Assembly (NCBI RefSeq): GCF_029024945.1 | Contig: NZ_CP118976.1 | Coordinates: 1,674,001 to 1,738,000 of the forward strand | DNA from: Staphylococcus succinus | GTDB taxonomy: Bacteria; Bacillota; Bacilli; Staphylococcales; Staphylococcaceae | Direction: 5' to 3' | DNA: 64,000 nt | In this document: piece after piece, positions 16,073-25,143 of the stretch | Position numbering within the stretch: position 1 is the first letter of the stretch | How the letters are laid out: every line of letters begins with the position of its first letter | Program-made: the position numbers and the translations under genes | Notes under the pieces: model-generated | Told to the model about the DNA's origin: nothing | The model's database searches: none | What the model saw: only the letters and a program-made list of their open reading frames with translations

Positions 16073-18652
16073 ATGAAGCGCAAGATTCTTTACATATCAC
16101 TATTTATGTTTCTCGCAATAATCGGTCACAGTTATGTTATATATAGATTCATTTATGATGGCGTCTTATTCACAGGACCAAATGATGGGATGGAACAAAT
16201 GGTCCCTATCCAAATGTACCTGTATGATAACTGGAGTCATGGTAATTGGTTCTACTCTTCTGACTTTGGTTTAGGCGGTGACTTTTTTACAGATTTAAGT
16301 TATTATTTTTCAACTAATATCATATTTATTTTTAACGTCCTAATCATTGTCATGCTTAAGGCTTTTATCCCTATGGATACTTCCGCTGTTATGTTTTGGA
16401 TGACTAATGCGCTTATCATTTCCATCATTAAATCTACCTTTGCAATGGTTACTACTTTTATTTATGCAAAGTATATATCTTTAAATCGTAAAGTAGCAAT
16501 GCTTGCCGCGTTTATCTTTGTCATTTCGCCCTTATACTTTAGGTTTACGGTATACTGGCCATTTTTTAGTGATATTTTTATCTGGTTGCCACTATTACTG
16601 TGGTCAATTGAACGTTTTTTTAAAAGTGGTAAAATTGGTGTTTTTATTATAGTAGTAACCATATCATTAATTAACAATTTCTACTTTGCCTATTACCAAT
16701 TATTGACCGGTTTACTTTATTTTATTATTCGCATTATTTTTCGTCATAAGCAAGATATCATCCCAAGAGCAAAAGCTATTTTGACACTTTCGCTATCATC
16801 ATTACTCGCTTTAGGTAGTAGCTTGTTTATATTTTTTCATGGTATTGAAAGTTATTTAAACAATAGACGTGTTTCATTTAAAGGCGATGTAGATTTCTTA
16901 GAACACTTTAATCGAAATACAAATCTTTTTTTTGATAATTATTTAATTGTAATTCTTTTTATTACCATTCAAGCTCTTTTATCTTTTAAATTATACAAAC
17001 ACTATTATTATAAATTATTTGCTTTTCTTACTTTATTTTCTATTTGCGCCAGTTTCTTTCCTTTTATTGATCAGTTATTTAATGGTTTATCGGCACCACA
17101 AAAACGTTGGCATTATTTAATCGCTTTTAGCTCAGCAATATTAATCGCACTATATACAAAATATTTTCGTACATTATCCATAAAAAATTATATTTTTTCT
17201 ACATTAATTGGATTATCTTGTGTATTTATGAGTGCATGGTATTATGATGATTTTGTCGAGTGGATATGGTTTGTGCCAGTGGTAAGTTTAATAGGATTGC
17301 TTATTTTACTAGTTAATGAACCTTATGTGCGCGTCAACTTAACACAATTTTTCATTTTATCTATCATGATATTATCAATACTTGTCTCTATTGTATTTAT
17401 ACGCAATCAAATATACTATGAAGATCACATTCGACGTGGTAATGTACGTTACGCGACTGAAAGCCTATACGACTCTCCCCTACAACAACGCCTAGTGAAT
17501 AAAATGAAGCAACACACAGGAGATGATGAGCGTATAGATTGGAGAGTAAATGACCAAGATAATACGCCTATGTATCAGCATTTTAAAGGTATGAGCTTAT
17601 ACTCTAGTATTTTTGATCATAATATCTTAGATTATTATTACGATGCATTAAAAATTAATATGCAAAATGAATCTGTAAGTATATATCAATCAACAAATGG
17701 TCGACAAAATATAGCAAGCTTATTTTCGGTACGCTATTTAATGATTAAAAATTACCAAGATAACATTCCGAGATATTTCAAAAAAATTAAAAGTGATGGA
17801 CAATACCAAATATATAAAAATACTTTAACCCTTCCTTCTGTACGGATTACTGATAAAGTTTATGATGCTAAGCAATTGAAACACCCTGTAGATAGAGAAC
17901 ATGCAATGATTGATGGTGTTGTGATAAATCATCGCGGGCAATCTTATCCTCATAAAGCCGAGAATTTACTCAATCAGAGTGACATCACATATCATGATAT
18001 CAATCATAAAAAAGAACACCTTATTCACATTGCTAAATCAAACGGCAGGATTCAAATTCATGTTCCTAAAAAGTTAAGCACCCGTTATAAAGACTTCTAT
18101 GTAACGCTATTCGTTAAACGTGGGCGTCCCGATAGTAATTTTTCTGTAAATGTTAATGGGTATGTGAACAGTCGTTTGTTTAATAACTCTACTTATCGTA
18201 CTGGGGTTGATACACAATTGTATAGAACTCAGCCAGATAAAAATGATAATATAAATATTGATCTTGCCCCGGGTGGCGATTACGAAGTAGATATCAAAGC
18301 ACTACATGGGGTAAACTATCAAAACCTAATCAAAGCACATCATTCAAGTGATTTTGATCATCATTATAAAAATATTAAAAATGGTATTAAAGTTCATTTA
18401 GGACAACACAAAAAGGGTATTGCCTCTATAAACACACCTTATAGAAAGGGAATGCATGCATATATTGATGGGAAAAAAGTAAAACCATTTAAAGTTAATT
18501 ATATGATGACAGGTGTGCCCGTATCAAAAGACAATAAAGAAATTGTAATTCAATATAGACCAAAGTATTGGTATACAATGATTGTTATTTCTAGCATATG
18601 TATTGTCGCAAGTGCTATCTGGGTATATTTTAGAAGAAAGAATAATATTTAA
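16073..18652 (+). CDS. YfhO-family polytopic membrane protein (copy 1)
   Basis: YfhO proteins are GT-C-type membrane glycosyltransferases. In B. subtilis and S. aureus, YfhO with CsbB and GtcA transfers GlcNAc from a lipid carrier to lipoteichoic acid outside the cell. The 859-residue protein has an N-terminal membrane helix, then an extracellular loop with GPNDGMEQMVPIQMYLY and FGLGGDFFTDLSYY (about 36-85) expected to hold catalytic acidic residues. About a dozen further helices follow to residue 440, then a soluble extracellular C-terminal domain, and a last helix near 835-855. A GGGAG site precedes the ATG. The second copy lies 45 bases downstream. Confidence 0.85.
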   Translation: MKRKILYISLFMFLAIIGHSYVIYRFIYDGVLFTGPNDGMEQMVPIQMYLYDNWSHGNWFYSSDFGLGGDFFTDLSYYFSTNIIFIFNVLIIVMLKAFIPMDTSAVMFWMTNALIISIIKSTFAMVTTFIYAKYISLNRKVAMLAAFIFVISPLYFRFTVYWPFFSDIFIWLPLLLWSIERFFKSGKIGVFIIVVTISLINNFYFAYYQLLTGLLYFIIRIIFRHKQDIIPRAKAILTLSLSSLLALGSSLFIFFHGIESYLNNRRVSFKGDVDFLEHFNRNTNLFFDNYLIVILFITIQALLSFKLYKHYYYKLFAFLTLFSICASFFPFIDQLFNGLSAPQKRWHYLIAFSSAILIALYTKYFRTLSIKNYIFSTLIGLSCVFMSAWYYDDFVEWIWFVPVVSLIGLLILLVNEPYVRVNLTQFFILSIMILSILVSIVFIRNQIYYEDHIRRGNVRYATESLYDSPLQQRLVNKMKQHTGDDERIDWRVNDQDNTPMYQHFKGMSLYSSIFDHNILDYYYDALKINMQNESVSIYQSTNGRQNIASLFSVRYLMIKNYQDNIPRYFKKIKSDGQYQIYKNTLTLPSVRITDKVYDAKQLKHPVDREHAMIDGVVINHRGQSYPHKAENLLNQSDITYHDINHKKEHLIHIAKSNGRIQIHVPKKLSTRYKDFYVTLFVKRGRPDSNFSVNVNGYVNSRLFNNSTYRTGVDTQLYRTQPDKNDNINIDLAPGGDYEVDIKALHGVNYQNLIKAHHSSDFDHHYKNIKNGIKVHLGQHKKGIASINTPYRKGMHAYIDGKKVKPFKVNYMMTGVPVSKDNKEIVIQYRPKYWYTMIVISSICIVASAIWVYFRRKNNI

Positions 18653-18697
18653 TACGGCAAATAAATTATCTAAAAAGGAGTTTGTTAGAGATGAGGA

Positions 18698-21313
18698 ATG
18701 GCCATGTTTAATAGACTTTGGTCTCACAAAGTTACACGTTTTATTTGTATAGCTTCAATGGGAATAGCAGTTGCCCTACTTTTATTCTCACCCTACATAT
18801 ATCGCTATTTGTCTCAAGGTATTGTCTTTAGCGGTTCTGGAGATGGCTATAGACAAATGATGCCGTTCCAAATGTATTTGTATGAACATTTAAGCCAATT
18901 CAAAGGATTTTATGATCAATCTTTTGGCTTAGGTGGCGATTATATTAAAGACCTATCTTATTACTATGCAACATCCCCTATTACTTTTATAAATTTTATT
19001 TTTGTGTGGATTTCAGATGTTGTATTTAATAGCAATCCTCATTCAATTGCATTTTGGGCAAGCAATCAATTAATTGTTTCATTTTTCAAGAGTGTAGCAA
19101 CATTTATAATTGCTTTTTATTATTTTAGATATTTAAAATTAAAAGGTGGCATTGTTTTACTTGCCTCCCTATTATACGGCGCTTCAACTACAGTAATCTC
19201 CTTTAATTTTACATGGTCTTACTATGGGGATTTACTTATTTTCTTACCATTATCTTTATGGGCAATTGAACGTTTTAATAGAGAGAAAAAAATCGGATTG
19301 TTTATTTTTGCAATTGCATTAACACTATTTTCAAATTTCTATTTTAGTTATTATGAGGCTATCGTCCTTTTTGCTTATTACATATATAGAATCGTATATC
19401 CACATCCAAAAGATATTGCGACAAGAAAACAAAAGCTATGGGTGATACCTGTAGCAGCAGCATTAAGTTTATTGGTAAGTATATGGGGATTCTATACTGG
19501 TGTTTCTTCATTTTTACATAATGACAGAGTCAGCAATCCTCACTTTAAAATACCTTTATTCACTGATTTTGCACGTCAAAAACATTTTTTCACAAATGGT
19601 TTTTATATAACAGTTTCTATTATTGCTTTACAGGCTTTATTATCATTCAAATTATATCGTCATTATTATTACAAATTATTTGCGATTGCAACCTGGGTAA
19701 TGCTTATCGGTTCTTTAACGCCATATTTTGATAGTATGTTTAATGGATTTTCGACTCCAGAACGTCGTTGGGTATACATTTTCGCACTAACAACAGCTGG
19801 ATTAATCGCTCTATATATTCAACACATCTCTGAATTGACATTTTACACTTACGTCAAAACCGCTGTCCCATCAATACTCATCATGTTAGTAATGACGCTA
19901 ATTGTTAAAAATGAGAAAATGACTTGGATGGTCGTGTGTCTCATTATCATGGTTTATCTCGGTATATTATTATACAATAAGAAGCTTTTCAACAAGCGTT
20001 GGTTCCCTATACTATTGGTATTGTTTATTATTCAACAAGGGCTAATTCTTTCAAATCATCATACGAATAATGTAAAGGGATATGAATCTACATTATCTGC
20101 AATAAAGGATTCATCCTATAAAAGTCCAAACCTAGCTAAAAAAATTAAAGATATCACTCAACGACGTGACAAAGATCCCTTTAGTAGAATCGACTATATG
20201 TCAAAATATGGACTAAACTCACCAATGATTTATCATTTTAATGGCATTGCCCTTTACTCTAGTATTTTCGATGGTGAAATACTAAAATATTATGACCAAA
20301 CACTACAAATCAATATGCCAATAGATAAAAATAGTACCTACAGGTTGTTTAATAATCGAGCAAATTTAATGGCTTTGTGGGATGTGAATGACCGAATACG
20401 TCGTCCTCAAGATTTAAATATGACATATGGCTTTGAGTCTGAGGATGTTATCAAGCATGCAGATAATGAATTCTTTATTCATTCAACGAATCAAACTCCT
20501 TATCCAAGTGCACACATCACAGATAAAGTTTATAGTTCAAAGCAACTTAAATCACCTATGGATCAAGAACAAGCTATGTTACAAGGCGTTGTTTTTAACG
20601 GTCAAAATACACAGGCCAATAGTGATTTCAAGCCAAATGAAAACCTATTAAGTCATAGTTCTAGTTCATTAAAAGGTGCACACCGTGATGATAAAAATAA
20701 TTTAATCGTTACTAATGATAATGGTGGCATAACATATCATTTGCCCCCTTCTCTTGCATACAAATATAAAGATATGTATGTCGAAATGGATGTCGAACTT
20801 TTATCACCAGATAAAGCGCACAGCGTGAGCTTAAACGACTATACACAACAACGTAATGAATTATCATATAAATATCGTCGTTTTGTTTCACCTGTTACCA
20901 TGCGTGTTAAAGCAAACGAAGATTTGAACATCAAACTGCCTAAAGGTAAATATCGCTTTAATATCAAGGGGATTTATGGCGAAGATTATCATACACTCAA
21001 GCAAGCATCTAAAGATTTAGACGAAGTGAAAGTTGCAAAACAACGTAACGGTTACAACATAAAAAAAGACATTGAAGATAATGGGTATCTTGTTTTACCA
21101 ATACCATATCGTGACGGCATGCATGCAAATGTTGATGGAAAAGCTGTTTCTGTCAAAAAAGGTAATGGTATCATGACTGTCATCCCAGTCAAAAAGGGTC
21201 AGGAAAATATAGAATTAAGATACACACCACCTTACTTATATATATTAATCACGCTCAGTATCATAGGCATAATATTAAGCATCGTCTTCGCAAAATTCAT
21301 TAAATCTAAATAA
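18698..21313 (+). CDS. YfhO-family polytopic membrane protein (copy 2)
   Basis: A paralogue of the preceding gene, 871 residues, sharing its layout: DGYRQMMPFQMYLYEHL and FGLGGDYIKDLSYYYAT in the first outer loop, multiple helices, ITDKVYSSKQLKSPMDQEQA in the outer domain (copy 1 has ITDKVYDAKQLKHPVDREHA), and a final helix before a KFIKSK tail. The likely role is the same, lipid-linked sugar transfer to a wall polymer, possibly with a different acceptor. The start is uncertain: ATG 18698 is listed, but ATG 18704 has the better-spaced AGGA. It is probably co-transcribed with copy 1 and ends before a bidirectional terminator. Confidence 0.85.
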   Translation: MAMFNRLWSHKVTRFICIASMGIAVALLLFSPYIYRYLSQGIVFSGSGDGYRQMMPFQMYLYEHLSQFKGFYDQSFGLGGDYIKDLSYYYATSPITFINFIFVWISDVVFNSNPHSIAFWASNQLIVSFFKSVATFIIAFYYFRYLKLKGGIVLLASLLYGASTTVISFNFTWSYYGDLLIFLPLSLWAIERFNREKKIGLFIFAIALTLFSNFYFSYYEAIVLFAYYIYRIVYPHPKDIATRKQKLWVIPVAAALSLLVSIWGFYTGVSSFLHNDRVSNPHFKIPLFTDFARQKHFFTNGFYITVSIIALQALLSFKLYRHYYYKLFAIATWVMLIGSLTPYFDSMFNGFSTPERRWVYIFALTTAGLIALYIQHISELTFYTYVKTAVPSILIMLVMTLIVKNEKMTWMVVCLIIMVYLGILLYNKKLFNKRWFPILLVLFIIQQGLILSNHHTNNVKGYESTLSAIKDSSYKSPNLAKKIKDITQRRDKDPFSRIDYMSKYGLNSPMIYHFNGIALYSSIFDGEILKYYDQTLQINMPIDKNSTYRLFNNRANLMALWDVNDRIRRPQDLNMTYGFESEDVIKHADNEFFIHSTNQTPYPSAHITDKVYSSKQLKSPMDQEQAMLQGVVFNGQNTQANSDFKPNENLLSHSSSSLKGAHRDDKNNLIVTNDNGGITYHLPPSLAYKYKDMYVEMDVELLSPDKAHSVSLNDYTQQRNELSYKYRRFVSPVTMRVKANEDLNIKLPKGKYRFNIKGIYGEDYHTLKQASKDLDEVKVAKQRNGYNIKKDIEDNGYLVLPIPYRDGMHANVDGKAVSVKKGNGIMTVIPVKKGQENIELRYTPPYLYILITLSIIGIILSIVFAKFIKSK

Positions 21314-21452
21314 TTTTCAAATTTATGATAAATATTCATATAAACGACTTACATGTAGTATACCTAGTAAAATCGTCATTTCACTAGATATACTGATACT
21401 TATTTTTTAACAGCGTGAGCTTATAATATGAGTTCGAACGAAATATGTGCAC

Positions 21453-21488
21453 AAAAAAAACGGTTCCTAAATTAGGAACCGTTTTTTC
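21453..21488. terminator. Bidirectional terminator between yfhO copy 2 and rplS
   Basis: ACGGTTCCTAA (21460-21470) pairs perfectly with TTAGGAACCGT (21472-21482) around a single-base gap. There are eight A before the stem and six T after it, so it can stop transcripts from both convergent units. Confidence 0.85.
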
Positions 21489-21504
21489 ATGCTTATTATG
21501 CTGA

Positions 21505-21855
21505 TTAACGAATTTCTTTAATTCTAGCAGCTTTACCACGTAATTCACGTAGGTAGTATAATTTAGCACGACGGACTTTACCGCGACGTTTAACTTCGAT
21601 TGTTTCGATTTTTGGAGTGTGTAATGGGAATGTACGTTCCACACCAACACCTGAAGAAATCTTACGAACAGTGAAAGTTTCTGAGATACCTCCACCACGG
21701 CGTTTGATAACTACACCTTCGAATACTTGGATACGTTCGCGAGTACCTTCAATAATACGTACGTGAACTCTTAAAGTGTCACCTGGACGGAATGAAGGTA
21801 TATCTGTGCGTAATTGCGATTGAGTTACTGCTTCAATTAATTTGTGATTGCTCAT
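21505..21855 (-). CDS. rplS: 50S ribosomal protein L19
   Basis: L19 lies at the 30S-50S interface. The 116-residue protein has the typical GDTLRVHVRIIEG, RIQVFEGVVIKRRGGG and basic VKRRGKVRRAKLYYLR segments. The frame extends six codons upstream, but the start at 21855 has a GGAGAG site and matches the family start (SNHKLIEAV). It is the last gene of rpsP-rimM-trmD-rplS and is preceded by a structured leader. Confidence 0.98.
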   Translation of the reverse strand: MSNHKLIEAVTQSQLRTDIPSFRPGDTLRVHVRIIEGTRERIQVFEGVVIKRRGGGISETFTVRKISSGVGVERTFPLHTPKIETIEVKRRGKVRRAKLYYLRELRGKAARIKEIR

Positions 21856-21871
21856 TATTTTTCTCTCCTTC

Positions 21872-21932
21872 AACCTATGTTCTTACCTTGACAAAATATA
21901 GCAGCGGACCATAGTGATTTTCGTGTGTCGCA
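21872..21932 (-). ncRNA. Candidate L19 leader (autoregulatory 5' structure of rplS)
   Basis: Upstream of rplS the minus strand reads CACTATGGTCCGCTGC and, 26 bases later, GAACATAGG, so CTATG (21910-21914) can pair with CATAG (21875-21879) to close a loop ending just before the ribosome binding site. Firmicutes often have an L19-binding leader in this place. The match rests on position and structure, not on a covariance-model search. Confidence 0.45.
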
Positions 21933-21956
21933 CACTTAAAATATATTAGCACACTG

Positions 21957-22694
21957 TCAGTCTTTTTTCAATTGATTTTTATATCTTTCTATTATATCTT
22001 TATCCTTATCCGTTAAAGTATAAGACTCTAATAAATCAGGACGTTTTTCAAATGTGCGTAAGATTTTTTGCTCGTGACGCCATGTTTCTATGTGTGCATG
22101 ATTACCAGATAGCAATACATCAGGTACACCCATATCTTTATAATTGCGTGGACGTGTATACTGAGGGAACTCTAACAGTCCATCTTGAAATGAGTCATCT
22201 TCATGGGATTGTTGATTACCTAAAACGCCCGGTAATAGTCTAACTACAGCGTCTGTCATAACCATTGCTGGTAACTCACCGCCTGTTAGCACATAATCTC
22301 CCATTGATATTTCATCAGTAACCAAATGTTCTCTTATTCTTTCATCGTAACCCTCATAATGTCCACAAATAAATACCAAATGCTCTGATTCGCTCAATTC
22401 TTGTGCGATTTGTTGACTAAACGGTCGCCCTTGAGGACACATTAAGATGACGCGTGTGTCCTCTGTGTGTTCAATACTATCCATAGCATTGAACACAGGC
22501 TCCGGCTTCAATACCATCCCTTGCCCTCCACCAAATGGATAATCATCTACTTGGTTATGTTTGTTCTCAGCAAAATGTCTAAAATTCACGGTATTAACGT
22601 CTAACATTCCTTTTTCTTGAGCACGTTTCAAAATAGAATGATTTAGCACACCATCAAACATCTCTGGAAAAAGTGTTAAATAATCAATTTTCAT
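21957..22694 (-). CDS. trmD: tRNA (guanine37-N1)-methyltransferase
   Basis: TrmD makes m1G37 next to the anticodon and prevents +1 frameshifting; it is a trefoil-knot SPOUT enzyme using S-adenosylmethionine. The 245-residue protein begins MKIDYLTLFPEMF and contains CGHYEGYDERI and ISMGDYVLTGGELPAMVM, the SAM-binding knot. Its ATG overlaps the rimM stop by one base (TAATG), which suggests translational coupling. Confidence 0.98.
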   Translation of the reverse strand: MKIDYLTLFPEMFDGVLNHSILKRAQEKGMLDVNTVNFRHFAENKHNQVDDYPFGGGQGMVLKPEPVFNAMDSIEHTEDTRVILMCPQGRPFSQQIAQELSESEHLVFICGHYEGYDERIREHLVTDEISMGDYVLTGGELPAMVMTDAVVRLLPGVLGNQQSHEDDSFQDGLLEFPQYTRPRNYKDMGVPDVLLSGNHAHIETWRHEQKILRTFEKRPDLLESYTLTDKDKDIIERYKNQLKKD

Positions 22695-23200
22695 TAATCT
22701 AATAACCCTTCCATAGGTGTGATTTTTATACTTCTACCTTCAACATCAATATCTTTGACGACATCTGCAATATAGGGGATAAGATATTCCTTATCACCTT
22801 TAACGACCCATACATCATTTGCACCGGTTTCAAATATTTCTATTACGCGACCAATCGGTGTATCTTCATCGTCAAAGACTGTACACCCAATAATATCTGA
22901 ATAAAAATACTCATGCTCACCCAATTCAATTTCTTCATGATCACGCTCTTGCACTATCGTTTCACCTTTTAAATATTCAATATCATTAATATTATTAATG
23001 CCTTCAAAAGTGAGCATATGTAACCCTTTATGCATACGATATGAAGCAATCTTAAATTCAAGCGTTTCTTTTCCTTCACGTTCGATTTCCACGACTTCAC
23101 CAGGTTGAAAACGCGTTTCTGTAAAGTCAGAATCTGATTTAATTTTAATTTCACCTTTTACGCCATGTGTATTAACGATTTTTCCTACTTCAACTTTCAT
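22694..23200 (-). CDS. rimM: 16S rRNA processing protein RimM
   Basis: RimM helps mature the 30S head and binds S19. The 168-residue protein has the N-terminal RimM barrel (VGKIVNTHGVKGEIKIKS) and the C-terminal PRC-barrel domain (VRGDKEYLIPYI-like VVKGDKEYLIPYIADVV). It lies between rpsP and trmD. A terminator-like hairpin sits between it and rpsP, so its expression may be lower than that of rpsP. Confidence 0.97.
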   Translation of the reverse strand: MKVEVGKIVNTHGVKGEIKIKSDSDFTETRFQPGEVVEIEREGKETLEFKIASYRMHKGLHMLTFEGINNINDIEYLKGETIVQERDHEEIELGEHEYFYSDIIGCTVFDDEDTPIGRVIEIFETGANDVWVVKGDKEYLIPYIADVVKDIDVEGRSIKITPMEGLLD

Positions 23201-23410
23201 ATATGTTCCTCCGATAAAATATATATCCTAGGTGTCCCTAATTTTTATGTACGTTTTATTTTTTACGCTACCTATTATAACATGGATAAATCCATCTTAG
23301 TTATCAATCAACGTTGGAAATTATAAATTTAAGACAAGAACAAACGACTAACTGTGTGCCTTGTTTTCAATACCATTTCTAATATTAAACGTATTATTTT
23401 TAGCATTTAA

Positions 23411-23437
23411 AAAAAGAGCACCTGATTCGGTACTCTT
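23411..23437 (-). terminator. Terminator or attenuator between rpsP and rimM
   Basis: AAGAGCACC (23414-23422) pairs with GGTACTCTT (23429-23437) with one mismatch; on the minus strand it is followed by seven U. It lies within the rpsP-rimM-trmD-rplS operon and probably reduces read-through from rpsP. Confidence 0.65.
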
Positions 23438-23469
23438 ACAAATGATATATTTGTGATATAAGTTTAAAC

Positions 23470-23736
23470 TTATTTTTGATCGTCGAATTTTTTCAAGATA
23501 CCTTCTTTTGATAAGATGTTGTGTACAGTATCTGTAGGTTTAGCTCCATCTTTTAACCATTTAAGCGCTAATTCTTCGTCGATTTTAACTTCTGGTGCAT
23601 TCACGCTGCTAGGGTTATAAGTACCGATTTGTTGGATGTTACGACCATCACGTGGCGCACGAGCATCTGCTGCTACGATACGATAGAATGGATTTCTTTT
23701 AGAACCTAAACGTGTTAAACGTAATTTAACTGCCAT
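23470..23736 (-). CDS. rpsP: 30S ribosomal protein S16
   Basis: S16 is needed for early 30S assembly. The 88-residue protein begins MAVKLRLTRLGSKRNPFYRIV and contains IGTYNP and ALKWLKDGAKPTDTVHNIL; it is three residues shorter than in S. aureus. An AGGAGAG site precedes it. It is the first gene of its operon. In S. aureus its upstream neighbour is ffh, but here a riboswitch-controlled plus-strand unit intervenes. Confidence 0.98.
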   Translation of the reverse strand: MAVKLRLTRLGSKRNPFYRIVAADARAPRDGRNIQQIGTYNPSSVNAPEVKIDEELALKWLKDGAKPTDTVHNILSKEGILKKFDDQK

Positions 23737-24153
23737 TTATTTTCTCTCCTTTATATGTTCATAATTTTTATTTTCTACAAGAGATAATGATAACAGTACT
23801 TCCTACATTTGTAAAGAGTTTCTTCTTGACCTTTTTAAAATTATCGTCAAACCTTTATTAAATATCAATATGAAAGCTTTCATGTCATCTTACTAAAATG
23901 CATGTAATGCTTAATATATACTGACCAATGATTACTTTTTTCCAACAAATTCAAAAGCACTTTATATATTATACGTTGATACATTGCTTAATAGCTTCAT
24001 TTCAACAATCAAAGTGAAATGCATTTTACTTATAACATCATATTGTCTTTCTCCCCAGTTTCATCCAATATTTCACTTTCTTATATACCTTCAAGAGCAC
24101 CACTTGACATCTGAATATATAAAATATACATTGAAGATAAATTAAATAATAAT
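23737..24153. other. Intergenic region between rpsP and the TPP riboswitch
   Basis: About 420 bases without a credible gene. It must hold the rpsP promoter (minus) and the riboswitch promoter (plus). A perfect 14-base palindrome ATGAAAGCTTTCAT lies at 23870-23883; its role is unknown. Nothing else is recognised. Confidence 0.5.
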
Positions 24154-24237
24154 AGCACTAGGGGTGTTTTAAACTGAGATGAGTTCTACTCAAACCCTTT
24201 GAACCTGATCTAGCTAAATCTAGCGGAGGAAAGTGTG
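24154..24237 (+). ncRNA. TPP (thiamine pyrophosphate) riboswitch
   Basis: The aptamer carries the hallmark TPP elements: a CACT/AGTG closing helix (24156-24159 with 24232-24235), GGGGTG, CTGAGATGAG (pyrimidine-binding arm), ACCCTTTGAACCTGATCTAG and TCTAGCGGAGGAAAG (pyrophosphate-binding arm). It precedes an intrinsic terminator and two oxidoreductase genes on the same strand, so TPP binding should lower their transcription. Recognition of the motif is firm; the mechanism is inferred. Confidence 0.93.
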
Positions 24238-24297
24238 AATGATTTCGTATTTTATAGAGAAAACGATTCTACTATAAATATACTGTTATTTTTTCAT

Positions 24298-24331
24298 ACA
24301 CAACTTTCTATAGTGAAGGTTGTGTTTTTTT
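24298..24331 (+). terminator. Riboswitch expression-platform terminator
   Basis: An 11-pair stem (24298-24308 with 24315-24325, including one G-U) is followed by seven T, between the TPP aptamer and the first gene. The upstream ACTATA (24271-24276) can pair with TATAGT (24309-24314) of the loop, a possible antiterminator. This fits transcriptional switching by TPP. Confidence 0.8.
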
Positions 24332-24363
24332 ATTTAGTAAACATTTGAATAGGAGTGATTTAT

Positions 24364-25116
24364 ATGAATAAAACAGTACTAGTAACTGGCAGTAGTCGAG
24401 GTTTAGGCGCAGTTATTGTTAGAACATTATCTCAGCAAGGATATAACGTTATCATTAATTATTTTCAAAATAAAGTACTGGCTGAGCAACTAGTATCTGA
24501 AATTGGCGAACATCAAGCAATAGCTATTCAAGCTGATGTTACAAATAAAAATGATGTCGAAAAATTAATAGCACAAGCTACAGAATATTTTGGTCATATC
24601 GATGCGGTAGTTAATAATGCATTAGTTGGGTTCAAGTTTGACCCTACACAGCAAAAACCTTTCAAAGACTTATCTTGGGACGATTATCAGCAACAACTCG
24701 ATGGTACTTTAAAATCAGCATTTAACGTCATTCAAAGTGTATTACCCCAATTTTCAGAAAGACAATCTGGTGCCATTATTTCTATTGGTACTAATTTATA
24801 TCAAAATCCTGTGGTACCTTATCATGAATATACAACAGCGAAAGCTGGTCTTATTGGGTTAACACGTAACATTGCAGCAGAATTAGGTCAGTTTGGCATT
24901 ACAGCTAATGTTGTATCAGGCGGCTTATTAAAAACCACAGATGCCAGTGCTGCTACCACTGCTGAAGTATTTGATCTGATTGCACAGACAACACCTTTGA
25001 AAAAAGTTACCGCTCCACAAGACGTTGCCAATATGGTGGCCTATTTAGTATCTGATCAAGCAAAAGGTATAACAGGACAGAACTTTACCATTGATGGTGG
25101 TTTAACTATGAATTAA
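24364..25116 (+). CDS. Short-chain dehydrogenase/reductase under TPP control
   Basis: A 250-residue classical SDR with cofactor motif TGSSRGLG (residues 8-15), NNAL in place of the usual NNAG, catalytic YTTAK (Tyr156, Lys160) and C-terminal GQNFTIDGGLTMN. By the fixed 13-residue spacing the catalytic serine position is Thr143 (SIGTN), an unusual change. SDRs of this shape are often called 3-oxoacyl-ACP reductases, but the window has a genuine fabG elsewhere and this gene follows a TPP riboswitch, so it probably acts on a thiamine-related or heterocyclic substrate. AGGAG lies eight bases before the ATG. The NtaA-like monooxygenase follows 27 bases downstream. Confidence 0.88.
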   Translation: MNKTVLVTGSSRGLGAVIVRTLSQQGYNVIINYFQNKVLAEQLVSEIGEHQAIAIQADVTNKNDVEKLIAQATEYFGHIDAVVNNALVGFKFDPTQQKPFKDLSWDDYQQQLDGTLKSAFNVIQSVLPQFSERQSGAIISIGTNLYQNPVVPYHEYTTAKAGLIGLTRNIAAELGQFGITANVVSGGLLKTTDASAATTAEVFDLIAQTTPLKKVTAPQDVANMVAYLVSDQAKGITGQNFTIDGGLTMN

Positions 25117-25143
25117 TAATTTGAAATTTGGAGGCATCTCGTA

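Noticed and set aside
23870..23883. Palindrome ATGAAAGCTTTCAT as a CcpA site
   Set aside because: It lacks the central CG and the correct length of a cre site.
24364..25116. Second fabG for fatty-acid synthesis
   Set aside because: It is linked to a TPP riboswitch and a monooxygenase and has an altered active site; the true fabG is in the fapR operon.
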